Below are positions 30,490 to 38,599 of a DNA stretch of 64,000 nt, one piece after another. The DNA lies in NCBI RefSeq assembly GCF_000407485.1, contig NZ_ASWD01000006.1:62001-126000 (forward strand). Direction: 5' to 3'. Source of the stretch: Enterococcus pallens ATCC BAA-351 (lineage in GTDB: Bacteria > Bacillota > Bacilli > Lactobacillales > Enterococcaceae). Position 1 is the first letter of the stretch; the number at the start of each line of letters is the position of its first letter. The translations under genes and the position numbers were made by a program. The notes under the pieces were generated by a model, which saw nothing but the letters and a program-made list of their open reading frames with translations, was not told where the DNA came from and did not search any database.

Positions 30490-31392
30490 TTAATTTTCCT
30501 CCTTGTTTGGGAGGATTAACCATTTTCCCAATTCATAATCAACTTCTTCTGGATTAAACGGAACGAAACCTCCATTCGGAAAAAAAGTAAGTTCCCCAAA
30601 ATATATCTTTTCATTCTCTGTAAAAAGATCTACTCTCACAAATGGAAAATCCTCAGCTAATTTCTCAGCTACTTCAATTAACTTCCGTAAATTAAAAGGT
30701 TTGGAAATTTCTTTACCTCTTGTTTTACCATTATAAATATCTAGTTCTTCCCATTTAACTGAATACCAGTTTTCCTTTGTTTCAGTACCCCTTTCAGATA
30801 CAACTAAAATAATTTTTACACTTCCATTAAAACAGAATAATTTGTAATCATTAGGAACTCCTCCATCTTCTCCCATGATTAACTCCTCAACTAAGATACG
30901 CTTAGGCATATCATAGTACACCCATTCCTTGGTAAATCGAAAATAACTTTGAGCATGACTATTCCTAATTCTTTTAATAATGCAGTTTACATCCAAATTC
31001 TTTTTGTCTTTACAGATTACCACATCCCCTGAACCATTGCTTGGTTTTAAAACAAAACTAGATGGCAGAGTGTCAAAGTTGACTTCATCTATTGAGTTCC
31101 ATTCACCAACTTCAGGAATTAAATAATCGATCCCAATTTTATGGATGACATAATCTCGAACATCTATTTTGTCAGCACATTTTTTTGCTAATTCATCTTT
31201 CCAAAAGATTTTCAACCATGCAAGTTTCTCGGTAAAGGCCCTAGGATTATCCAAATCCAGTTTTCTTTTGAATATTTTTTTGTACATGAATGCCAAATAT
31301 CTTTTATCAGTCATAAAATTTAGTAAACCAACCCTTGCTGGTATGAACCATAGACCACCAGGCTTTTTAAATAGATACTCAATTTTTTTCAA
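30490..31392 (-). CDS. TupA-like ATP-grasp enzyme
   Basis: 300 residues. The pattern NPRAFTEKLAWLKI, then CADKIDVRDYV, LPSSFVLKPSNGSGDVVICKDK, LVEELIMGEDG, DYKLFCFNGSVKII and FVRVDLFTENEKIYFGELTFFPNGG matches the TupA-like ATP-grasp family, often mislabelled as glycosyltransferase. ATP-grasp enzymes make carboxylate-amine bonds; Bacillus TupA is linked to teichuronopeptide. Here it may amidate a uronic acid of the repeat unit with an amino acid. TTG start at 31392, with GGAG upstream and a 14-base overlap with the preceding gene. Confidence 0.75.
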   Translation of the reverse strand: MKKIEYLFKKPGGLWFIPARVGLLNFMTDKRYLAFMYKKIFKRKLDLDNPRAFTEKLAWLKIFWKDELAKKCADKIDVRDYVIHKIGIDYLIPEVGEWNSIDEVNFDTLPSSFVLKPSNGSGDVVICKDKKNLDVNCIIKRIRNSHAQSYFRFTKEWVYYDMPKRILVEELIMGEDGGVPNDYKLFCFNGSVKIILVVSERGTETKENWYSVKWEELDIYNGKTRGKEISKPFNLRKLIEVAEKLAEDFPFVRVDLFTENEKIYFGELTFFPNGGFVPFNPEEVDYELGKWLILPNKEEN

Positions 31393-32503
31393 CTAAAGTT
31401 TCTCCTTTATAAACTTGCAAAGTTTTAGTCGCTATTTTTTTCCAGTTATATCTTTTTTTAACAGAGTCTCTGCTTTTCTTCTTCATTTCATTTACTAAAC
31501 TTCTATTTTCTATAAGATGTTCTAGCTTATCGTTCAAATCCTCTATGTCCCCACATTTGAAACTTAATCCACTATCTCTTACAACATCCAAATTTTCAGC
31601 AATGTCACTAACGAGAACTGCATTACCAAAACTCATAGCTTCTAACAAGCTCAATGGCATTCCCTCAACTTCACTAGGTAAAACATAAAGATACGAGTTA
31701 CTAAAAAGTTCATTATATAATTGTCCACTAACATGACCCACAAATATTATTTGAGGGTCATGTTTATATCTATCTTTTAGAGAATCACTATAGCCATCAT
31801 TCTTTATTCCTTCACCAGCAATCACAAGTTTTTTTTTAGTTTTTAAATTTTTATAAGCATTAATCAAATAATGGAGCCCCTTTTCAGGTACTAGTCTTGC
31901 TAGAAATAGTATATACTCATCTTTTTCTAAGCCCCATTCATTTTTAATTAAACTTGCTTTCATATATTCCGTTTCTCGGACTCCGTTAGGAATAAATATA
32001 GTTTTTTTTTCATATTCCTCAAAAAAATATTCAGCAATTTTTTTCGAAAGCACTATTAATTCATCCGAAAACTGTGCAGAAATTTTTTCACCAAATAAAA
32101 GATACTTCCTAGCAAGTCCCCCCCATTTGGATCGTTGCCAATCTAATCCATGATTTGTTACAATTACTCTTATCCCAAAAAGCTTGGGTAACCAACACAT
32201 TGCGGATGGTCCTTCTGCATGATAATGAATAACATCATAATTTTGAGTGATTGCATGGAAAGTTGCAAGTATAGAATAAATTAATGCGTTCAGACTACTT
32301 CTTTTAGGAGTCGGGATGGCAACTATTCTAATATTATTCTCAATACAAAAATTATTCACTATAATTTTATTAAGTTTCCCTCTATTATAGATGACAACTT
32401 GGTGCCCCATTGAACTTATTTCTCGAGATAATTCTTCAACGACAACCTCTACTCCACCACTCCTGTTAGGGACTTGTTTGTGACCAATCATTGCAATCTT
32501 CAT
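31379..32503 (-). CDS. Glycosyltransferase family 4 with DUF1972-type N-terminus
   Basis: 374 residues. KIAMIGHKQVPNRSGGVEVVVEEL is the hallmark of the DUF1972/GT4 group, which includes the Cps2T-like rhamnosyltransferases acting second in capsule repeat-unit synthesis. The donor domain has LFLARLVPEKGLHYLI and SEVEGMPLSLLEAMSFG. It is the first transferase after the priming enzyme, so it probably adds the second sugar. Donor unproven. Confidence 0.85.
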   Translation of the reverse strand: MKIAMIGHKQVPNRSGGVEVVVEELSREISSMGHQVVIYNRGKLNKIIVNNFCIENNIRIVAIPTPKRSSLNALIYSILATFHAITQNYDVIHYHAEGPSAMCWLPKLFGIRVIVTNHGLDWQRSKWGGLARKYLLFGEKISAQFSDELIVLSKKIAEYFFEEYEKKTIFIPNGVRETEYMKASLIKNEWGLEKDEYILFLARLVPEKGLHYLINAYKNLKTKKKLVIAGEGIKNDGYSDSLKDRYKHDPQIIFVGHVSGQLYNELFSNSYLYVLPSEVEGMPLSLLEAMSFGNAVLVSDIAENLDVVRDSGLSFKCGDIEDLNDKLEHLIENRSLVNEMKKKSRDSVKKRYNWKKIATKTLQVYKGETLVEKN

Positions 32504-32537
32504 CTGCTACCTCTTCATATCTATAAAAAATTGGTAA

Positions 32538-33230
32538 TCAATAAGCTCCATTTGGAATAATCATAATCCTTACAGTCTTCCAAATAATCTTAATATCATT
32601 CATCAAACTCTGCTCTCTAATATATTGAATATCCAGTTCAACCATTTCCGCAAAGTTAACTTCATTTCGACCACTAATTTGCCAAGGTCCAGAGCAACCT
32701 GGTTTAACTAACAATCTTTGCAGATCATACCGACTGTATTCCTTAACCTCTCTTGGTAAAGGCGGACGTGGTCCAATCAGACTCATATCTCCCTTAAGCA
32801 CATTAAGTAATTGTGGCAGCTCATCAATACTATTACGGCGAATAGCTTTCCCAATTTTCGTTACTCGAGGGTCATCTTTCATCTTGAACATGGCACCCTT
32901 TATCTCATTTTCAGCTAATAGCTCGGCCAATTTTTCTTCTGCATCCACACACATTGAACGGAATTTGTACATAGTAAATTCTTTACCATTTCTCCCAACC
33001 CGTGTCTGTTTAAAAAAGATTGGTCCCTTAGGCTCTTCCTTCTTCATCAAGATAGCAACAACAATGAAGACAGGTATTAGACAAACTAGTCCCACTGCAC
33101 TTAATACAATATCTATTATTCGTTTCACACATTGGAATCCAATGCGGCTACTAATTTCATCTGCGTCCAACCAAACTGTTTCTACCTTCTCAACAGGCGG
33201 AACTTCGTCTTTAACTACATGCTTGTCCAT
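32538..33230 (-). CDS. Priming undecaprenyl-phosphate sugar-1-phosphate transferase
   Basis: 230 residues. An N-terminal membrane helix (about 37-60) is followed by the catalytic domain: FFKQTRVGRNGKEFTMYKFRSM, DELPQLLNVLKGDMSLIGPRPPLP and KPGCSGPWQISGRNE. This bacterial sugar transferase (CpsE/WcaJ type) loads the first sugar phosphate onto undecaprenyl phosphate. Its composition is like the flanking core genes, not the AT-rich centre. ATG follows GGAG. Confidence 0.92.
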   Translation of the reverse strand: MDKHVVKDEVPPVEKVETVWLDADEISSRIGFQCVKRIIDIVLSAVGLVCLIPVFIVVAILMKKEEPKGPIFFKQTRVGRNGKEFTMYKFRSMCVDAEEKLAELLAENEIKGAMFKMKDDPRVTKIGKAIRRNSIDELPQLLNVLKGDMSLIGPRPPLPREVKEYSRYDLQRLLVKPGCSGPWQISGRNEVNFAEMVELDIQYIREQSLMNDIKIIWKTVRIMIIPNGAY

Positions 33231-33243
33231 CTTCCCCGCTCCT

Positions 33244-33984
33244 TCACATTAACTCCTGGTAATTAAAAGGTGCTACTGGATCGCCGTTGATAATATCACG
33301 GCACATTTGATCCATTTGTTCCCAACGTTTTTCCCCAAAATGTTTTACTATGTACTCCGAAGCTTCCTTCAAGTAGAAGTCCCGCTGCTTCAAGCGATGA
33401 GCATCCGATGCTACCATTTGTACTAACCCATTTTCGACTAATCGGTGACTCAGCTTTTGAACTGGTTTTCCAAAAATACCCACAATACTTGGCGCAGTTA
33501 GTTGAGCCAAACACCCCATATTTAAAAAGTTCAATAATTGATTGGGTTCTTCTTGAAAACCAAGATTTCTCTCTGGGTGCACAATAATCGGTATCTTATC
33601 CATTTGTCGTAAATCATAAAGCACCGTTTCTGCATAATGTGGAATCTCTGCTGTGGGAAACTCGATTAATACGTATTGATCGTATACATCCGCGAAAAGG
33701 ATACGATCTTCTTCTATCTCTCGAACGAGTTGATCATGTATACGTACTTCTTGTCCTTCAAACAAAGTTATTGGAATTCCCTTATCATCAAAAACTGCTT
33801 GCAATTCCTCAACTGCAGGAATCACTTCGTCCTTTGGATTTTGATAATGTCTATTGTGGTGTGGAGTACAAAGGATGTGGGTAATTCCTTGCTTAACGGC
33901 TTTTTTCGCCATTTTTATACTATCGTCAATTGTCTGAGCGCCGTCATCGACTCCCGGTAATATATGACAATGTAAATCCAACAT
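33244..33984 (-). CDS. CpsB/Wzh-type PHP protein-tyrosine phosphatase
   Basis: 246 residues. The PHP metal motif HCHILPGVDDGAQ opens the protein; later metal ligands lie in CTPHHNRHY, FEGQEVRI, VHPERNLG and ASDAH. CpsB enzymes dephosphorylate the CpsD-type kinase and so set polymer length or output. It lies 11 bases from the kinase gene. Complete and of standard length. Confidence 0.92.
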   Translation of the reverse strand: MLDLHCHILPGVDDGAQTIDDSIKMAKKAVKQGITHILCTPHHNRHYQNPKDEVIPAVEELQAVFDDKGIPITLFEGQEVRIHDQLVREIEEDRILFADVYDQYVLIEFPTAEIPHYAETVLYDLRQMDKIPIIVHPERNLGFQEEPNQLLNFLNMGCLAQLTAPSIVGIFGKPVQKLSHRLVENGLVQMVASDAHRLKQRDFYLKEASEYIVKHFGEKRWEQMDQMCRDIINGDPVAPFNYQELM

Positions 33985-33995
33985 CCTTGTTCCTC

Positions 33996-34682
33996 CTAGC
34001 CGTAATAATAATAACCAGCTGAATCGCCTTTTTTCTTACCGTTGTAAATTACACCTAGAATATTGGCTTTTGCTCTGGTTAATAATTCTTTTGCTTTAAT
34101 AACATCTTGTTTCTTTGTCTTGCGCTCACGAACGACCAACAGTGTTCCATCCGTGTGAGCTGCTAAGATCTGTGCATCTGTTACTGTCGCTACTGGCGGC
34201 ATATCGAAAATAATTACATCAAACTCTTCGCTCATTACATTCATAATGTCCAGCATTCTTTGTGATCCTAATAGTTCAGATGGATTTGGTGGCTTTGGCC
34301 CACTGGTCATTACGTATAAATTATCCACTGAGCTTGCTTGATAATAACGATCAATTGAAGCCTCTCGATTGGTCAATAAGTTGCTTAGCCCCGTTGCATT
34401 CGGTAAGCGGAAACTAATCGCCACACTCGGTTTTCTTAAGTCGGCATCAACTAACAAAACTTTACTACCAGCATTCGCAAAAACGATTGCCAAATTTGCA
34501 GAAGTAGTTGATTTTCCTTCTGATGGTCCAGAAGAAGTAACCACTAGGGTTTTAATTTCTTTATCCGCTGATGAAAAGCTGATATTGGTTCGAATAGTCC
34601 GATATTGTTCGGTGGTAGTTGAGAAGTTATCGGTGGCTGCTACTAAGGCAACCGGTAATATTTCAGTTTTTTTCTTTGCCAT
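33996..34682 (-). CDS. CpsD/CapB-type autophosphorylating tyrosine kinase
   Basis: 228 residues. Walker A GPSEGKST (about 52-59), Walker A' VLLVDADLRKP and Walker B VIIFDMPP are present. The C-terminus ends in SAGYYYYG, a tyrosine cluster that serves as autophosphorylation site. It acts with the CpsC-like membrane adaptor and is reversed by the phosphatase downstream. ATG follows GGAGG. Confidence 0.92.
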   Translation of the reverse strand: MAKKKTEILPVALVAATDNFSTTTEQYRTIRTNISFSSADKEIKTLVVTSSGPSEGKSTTSANLAIVFANAGSKVLLVDADLRKPSVAISFRLPNATGLSNLLTNREASIDRYYQASSVDNLYVMTSGPKPPNPSELLGSQRMLDIMNVMSEEFDVIIFDMPPVATVTDAQILAAHTDGTLLVVRERKTKKQDVIKAKELLTRAKANILGVIYNGKKKGDSAGYYYYG

Positions 34683-34691
34683 GACTTCCTC

Positions 34692-35483
34692 CTACACACG
34701 TTTCCTTGATTGTCGTCTGCCAGCTGCTGTGGCTGCTTTTGCTGGTGCTTTGTGCGTTGTTTGCGGTCCTTGAGCATTTCGACTGTAACTTAATTCTTTT
34801 TTGTTCATTTCAGTTACTTGACCTAAAATTGGTAAGTCCAATGTTTCAATTACAAAGCGTTCGTCTTTAACTGTTTTGTCCAATAGCTCCAATAAGAAAG
34901 CAATACCGATGCCTAACATAATACCTAAAGCAGCTCCAATTACTAGATTCAGCTTATTGTTGGGCGAAACGGGCTTAGTAGGTGTCTGAGCGTTTGACGT
35001 AATTGTTACTTTACTAACACCCAATACTTCCTGAGCTTTATCTTGGAAAATTTGTGAAACTTTGTTAGCAATAACAGCTGCTTCTTGTGGATGTTGAGCA
35101 GTCGCAATTACTTGGAACATTTGCGAGTTTTGAGATTGCTCTACAGCAATCATGTCTCTTAGATCTTCACTGGTTAGGCTATAATTGTTCTCTGCCTGGA
35201 GTTGATCCCGAGCAGTGTCAATGACTAAATCACCGGTAATCATATCTTTATATGTATTAATCAGCAGAACATTACCATTGATATCATTTTGTAGATTAGT
35301 ATTTGGATTTTCAGCGGCACTCGATTGCACAATCATCTGTGTTGAGGCACTGTATTTAGGGGTAATAATGAAAAAAGTAACGGCACCTGCGATTAAGATA
35401 CCTGCTAGCGTACTAACAAGTATCATGCCGATGCGTTTCTTTAAGATGTCAAAGATTTCCCCTAAGCTAATTGTTTCTTCCAT
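34692..35483 (-). CDS. CpsC/Wzz-type chain-length determinant and kinase adaptor
   Basis: 263 residues with two membrane helices (about 18-38 and 178-200) flanking an extracellular Wzz domain, and PTKPVSPNNKLNL before the second helix as usual. The cytoplasmic tail is longer than in many CpsC proteins and ends in a basic Ala/Lys/Arg-rich stretch (about 238-263). It activates the CpsD-type kinase and helps set chain length. Confidence 0.9.
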   Translation of the reverse strand: MEETISLGEIFDILKKRIGMILVSTLAGILIAGAVTFFIITPKYSASTQMIVQSSAAENPNTNLQNDINGNVLLINTYKDMITGDLVIDTARDQLQAENNYSLTSEDLRDMIAVEQSQNSQMFQVIATAQHPQEAAVIANKVSQIFQDKAQEVLGVSKVTITSNAQTPTKPVSPNNKLNLVIGAALGIMLGIGIAFLLELLDKTVKDERFVIETLDLPILGQVTEMNKKELSYSRNAQGPQTTHKAPAKAATAAGRRQSRKRV

Positions 35484-35484
35484 T

Positions 35485-36333
35485 TTATTCTCCCTTTACC
35501 CGACTAACATTTTTGCGACGTAAAACTTCACTAACCAGCACTAAGATCACTGCTAAGACTAAACTAATGATTCCAGCTTTAACAAAAGTGAGATCAAAAG
35601 CCTTCAAGTAATTAGTGATAAAATGATACATTCCTTCAGATGTGATCCCTAAACGATCAATGACCCCACTAAAGTAAATGTACAGTGGTAAAGCTGTTAA
35701 CATTAAGCCCGCACCACCGATAACAGCTCCGGCAAAACGGAGACGACGATGCAGCCATTTAGTCGTAATCATTAAGCCTATAAAGACAAGTAAAAAGGCC
35801 ACCCCAACAATGATCATTAACAGCGTCAATGTTTGATTGTAGGCCATCACTTTTTGTCCGTATTCTAATAGGTAAGGAATTGCGACGTAGGATTCGAAAG
35901 CTCCGGCAGCGGTATCGTTCAATTGATCAATATTCGCTTGGGTTGCTTCGTCAATATCGATTCCTTTTTCTGCTGCGTAACGATCAACAGCTGTTTGAAT
36001 GTTCTTACTAAGCTTATCTTTACCAACTATGTTAAATGGAACACCTGTGTAAATTCCGCGAATATAGTTATCCACATTCTCTTCGACAACTTCTCTGGGA
36101 ACCACTTCAGCTAATTCATCTGGAGGAATATTACTTCCTCGTCCATAGTCTTGAATGCGTTGGGTAACGTCTTTTTGTACTCGTGTTACATAATCTGCTT
36201 GATGAATTTGATCAACCATGAACTCTTGGTTGAACAATGTGGACTTAACACAGGTCAGGGCCAGCAACGAGAATAGTAACAGAGAACTGATGAAGGCTAA
36301 CAGCCAACGGGCAAATTTTTTCGATGTGCTCAT
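35485..36333 (-). CDS. Membrane protein of unknown function in the EPS locus head
   Basis: 282 residues. One N-terminal helix (about 9-29), an extracellular segment of about 130 residues rich in Asp/Gln/Val (VQKDVTQRIQDYGRGSNIPPDELAEVVP), then three helices (about 165-190, 200-222 and 245-270). No family recognised beyond a general hypothetical. Tight spacing (10 bases after the sortase gene, 1 base before cpsC) makes it an integral part of the operon, perhaps linking sortase-anchored protein and polymer export. Confidence 0.65.
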   Translation of the reverse strand: MSTSKKFARWLLAFISSLLLFSLLALTCVKSTLFNQEFMVDQIHQADYVTRVQKDVTQRIQDYGRGSNIPPDELAEVVPREVVEENVDNYIRGIYTGVPFNIVGKDKLSKNIQTAVDRYAAEKGIDIDEATQANIDQLNDTAAGAFESYVAIPYLLEYGQKVMAYNQTLTLLMIIVGVAFLLVFIGLMITTKWLHRRLRFAGAVIGGAGLMLTALPLYIYFSGVIDRLGITSEGMYHFITNYLKAFDLTFVKAGIISLVLAVILVLVSEVLRRKNVSRVKGE

Positions 36334-36342
36334 GCTTCTCTC

Positions 36343-37041
36343 CTATTCATTCTCATTAATCATTGGTCCTGATGTGTAGTCTGCAGTGATAAACAACCGC
36401 TCATCAGTCATCCCTAAGCTATCAATTGGATAGCAGGTATATAAAAGTGCAACCCGTTTGTCTCGTTGATAGATCAAATCGTTGATTGCTTTATCGTCTT
36501 TATTTGCGACTTCTTTATTGGAAACAGTAAATACATAATTGCCATAGGTTGTCTGGATCTGGATCTCATCACCGACGTTAATCATCGCTAATTTTCCAAA
36601 GCCATCAACATTGTGGCCGCCAATTAAGCTAGTTCCCTGTTCACCAGGATAAACCGAGCCCATAAATTGTCCGGCACCTAAACGTAAAATTTCATCAGTA
36701 TCTCCAAAATACAACGGAACATTCAAATCGATGGGTGAAACAACTACCTTACCATACTGCTGTCCGCCAACTGGATAAGTCAGTTCACTAGATGGAAGTT
36801 CGTTGTTTTCATTAACCTTTGCTTGAACTTCTTCTTCTTTAACAACTGTAAAATCTTCAGCAGCTTGAGCGTCAAATGTCGGTGCATCTGTTAGCAAGAA
36901 TAATTGTATGGTTGATGTCACAAATTGAATGACAGGTTTTCCGATTACGTACATGAGAGAGTATCCGATTACTAAAAAAACAACTGGGGCAACGATTGCC
37001 GCCCCAAGTCTCTTTAGCCAAGAAGTTTTCTTAGGCAACAC
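36343..37041 (-). CDS. Sortase
   Basis: 232 residues, N-terminal membrane anchor (about 15-35). The catalytic set is His143 in GGHNVDGF, Cys203 in LLYTCYP and Arg215 in TDERLF, so it should be active. The class (A or D) cannot be settled by eye. GTG start at 37041 overlaps the upstream gene by 11 bases without its own clear ribosome site, implying coupling. The obvious substrate is that upstream surface protein. A sortase as second gene of a polysaccharide operon is unusual. Confidence 0.85.
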   Translation of the reverse strand: MLPKKTSWLKRLGAAIVAPVVFLVIGYSLMYVIGKPVIQFVTSTIQLFLLTDAPTFDAQAAEDFTVVKEEEVQAKVNENNELPSSELTYPVGGQQYGKVVVSPIDLNVPLYFGDTDEILRLGAGQFMGSVYPGEQGTSLIGGHNVDGFGKLAMINVGDEIQIQTTYGNYVFTVSNKEVANKDDKAINDLIYQRDKRVALLYTCYPIDSLGMTDERLFITADYTSGPMINENE

Positions 37042-37639
37042 GCTTTTTAGCTACGACAAACGCACCTGCTGCGAGTACCAATAAACTTCCGAATGATGCA
37101 AAACTAACCGCGTAATTAGCGCCAGTTTGTTTCACTGCGCCACCAGAAGCATAAACAGTGTTTTTGCCTGGAGTTACAGTTTTAACATTAGCTGCACCGT
37201 TGTTTCCAGTTCTTTCAGAAATAGTTACTGAACCTGGAGCAAAAGTTGCAGTTAGACCCAACGCATTCGCTGCTGAAGAAACAATGTTCTTCAAATCATT
37301 GATCACATTACGTGGGAACAATTTGATTAACTCAGGTAATGAGTTAACATTTGAAACATTCACGTTTTGAGCAGCTGCAATTGCGCGTGCTTGTTGAATG
37401 TAACCAACAACCGCATCAACCTGTGCAGTAGAGACATCGTGTTGCTTCAAGTAGTTTTCTGCTTGTGCACGATCTGAACTTGCAAAAGCAAAATTCTTGC
37501 CACTTACAGTAACGCCTTTGTCCATCTCTGTTAAAATACGTTGCTCGTCTGCTGTGATCGCGCCATCCGCGTGTGCAGAAGGAGCAGCTAATAAGAACAC
37601 TGCCATTACTGCTAAAACAACACTAACAAGTTTTTTCAT
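37031..37639 (-). CDS. Secreted surface protein with VKQTG sorting-like signal, first gene of EPS operon
   Basis: 202 residues from ATG 37639, after AGGAGG; codons further upstream precede the ribosome site. A signal peptide (about 1-23, cut near SAHA-DG) is followed by about 140 residues of Ala/Asn/Val-rich sequence with helical character. The C-terminus has VKQTG at 169-173, a hydrophobic stretch and KKR. It lacks the usual Leu-Pro, so the signal is non-canonical, presumably read by the overlapping sortase. Its role in the capsule is unknown. Confidence 0.7.
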   Translation of the reverse strand: MKKLVSVVLAVMAVFLLAAPSAHADGAITADEQRILTEMDKGVTVSGKNFAFASSDRAQAENYLKQHDVSTAQVDAVVGYIQQARAIAAAQNVNVSNVNSLPELIKLFPRNVINDLKNIVSSAANALGLTATFAPGSVTISERTGNNGAANVKTVTPGKNTVYASGGAVKQTGANYAVSFASFGSLLVLAAGAFVVAKKRVA

Positions 37640-37781
37640 TCGACAGACCTCCTTTTTTAGTTTTATTTGGAAAAGAGTTAGACTCTGAATCCCGTGATTT
37701 AATGCGCAATTAAGTAAAAATAACCCCCTGACCAAATTGTACACAGGCCAAACTATGCCATTTTAATTAATCACTGTTCAC

Positions 37782-37810
37782 ATTATACTTTCATCTAGCT
37801 CAAAATACAA
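37782..37810 (-). promoter_or_regulatory. Main promoter of the EPS operon
   Basis: TTGTAT, a 17-base spacer and TATAAT on the minus strand, leaving a leader of roughly 135 bases before the first start codon. A second TATAAT lies about 35 bases further upstream. Confidence 0.75.
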
Positions 37811-38051
37811 CAACACTATTATAACTTTCAGATTAAAAAACGCTGTATAATCGTAAGTCGATTTGGTTAATTTCATTGTATCTATTATTTTATACATTGT
37901 TTATCTTTGTTTACTGGTTTTTAAGCGATAAATGTATTCTAATAAGAAAAAATATTTCTTTTACCCCTTGAAATCCTGGAAAATAACAACAATTTCAATT
38001 GAGTAACTTTTTTATTTTTTCTGAAAATTCAGGCGCCCTTTCATAAAAAAA

Positions 38052-38119
38052 CAAAAAAACGAAAGAGAATTCTCTTTCGTGAAGTGTTTTGTAATATCTG
38101 TCATCTAATCTGCCTCTCA
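38052..38119 (-). ncRNA. Putative small RNA with own promoter and terminator
   Basis: On the minus strand, TTGACA (38151-38156), an 18-base spacer and TGTAAG form a promoter. About 40 bases after the expected start lies a perfect 22-base palindrome (38059-38080) followed by seven Ts, a textbook terminator. The transcript would be about 70 bases. A short ORF with a weak ribosome site begins inside but reads through the terminator. No RNA family recognised. Confidence 0.45.
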
Positions 38120-38126
38120 TATTTGC

Positions 38127-38156
38127 CTTACATTTATGCTGCTAAAAGCTTGTCAA
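38127..38156 (-). promoter_or_regulatory. Promoter of the putative small RNA
   Basis: Perfect TTGACA, an 18-base spacer and TGTAAG (four of six consensus positions). Confidence 0.5.
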
Positions 38157-38558
38157 CACTCAAAATGAAGGAATTTGGTTCATTTCATCAAACAAACTAC
38201 ATAGAAACTAAACTAATAGATTACTTTTTTTAACGCATCATAAAAAAATTTCTTTTCACGGCAATACTTAGGCTTTTTAATAAATTACTTACTTACGTGT
38301 ACGTTATCAGCTTGGCACGCAGGAGTTTGCTTTTACATTTACAGGATTTGGTAAAGAATTTGTTTACCAGAACGAAAGTTATGAGGACCATGAAGTACTT
38401 TTTCTGCTATTTACAAGATTATTTCGAAACAAGCGAGTGAAGACTTATTTACTTAACACTCGCTCCTTGATTTTTTAACTAACGTATTCGCTACGCCATT
38501 TGAAACTTAGACAGCTTAACTCATTTATGTTCTTTCGTTTCCAATTTCTAAACAATAA

Positions 38559-38592
38559 AAAAAAGACCGAAAAGAGTTTTCTTTTCAGTCTT
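38559..38592 (-). terminator. Terminator of the 3D-domain gene
   Basis: On the minus strand AAGACTGAAAAG pairs with CTTTTCGGTCTT and is followed by eight Ts. Confidence 0.85.
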
Positions 38593-38599
38593 CTAGTAT

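Larger units (their letters stand above)
37811..38599. other. Long intergenic region between the EPS promoter and the 3D-domain gene
   Basis: Nearly 800 AT-rich bases without a supported protein gene. It contains the putative small RNA below (38052-38119), its promoter, and the terminator of the 3D-domain gene. A stop-bounded open stretch on the plus strand (about 38292-38470) has no start codon or ribosome site. Confidence 0.5.

Noticed and set aside
30490-31392. Reading the TupA-like protein as a glycosyltransferase
   Set aside because: It lacks GT-A or GT-B motifs and shows ATP-grasp patterns instead.
37640-37744. N-terminal extension of the VKQTG surface protein
   Set aside because: It lies upstream of a perfect AGGAGG site and would bury the signal peptide behind 35 unrelated residues.
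38292-38470. Open stretch on the plus strand with a protein-like look (EFVYQNESYEDHEVLFLLF)
   Set aside because: No start codon, no ribosome site and stop-bounded. It could be a decayed gene fragment, but AT-rich intergenic DNA yields such stretches by chance.
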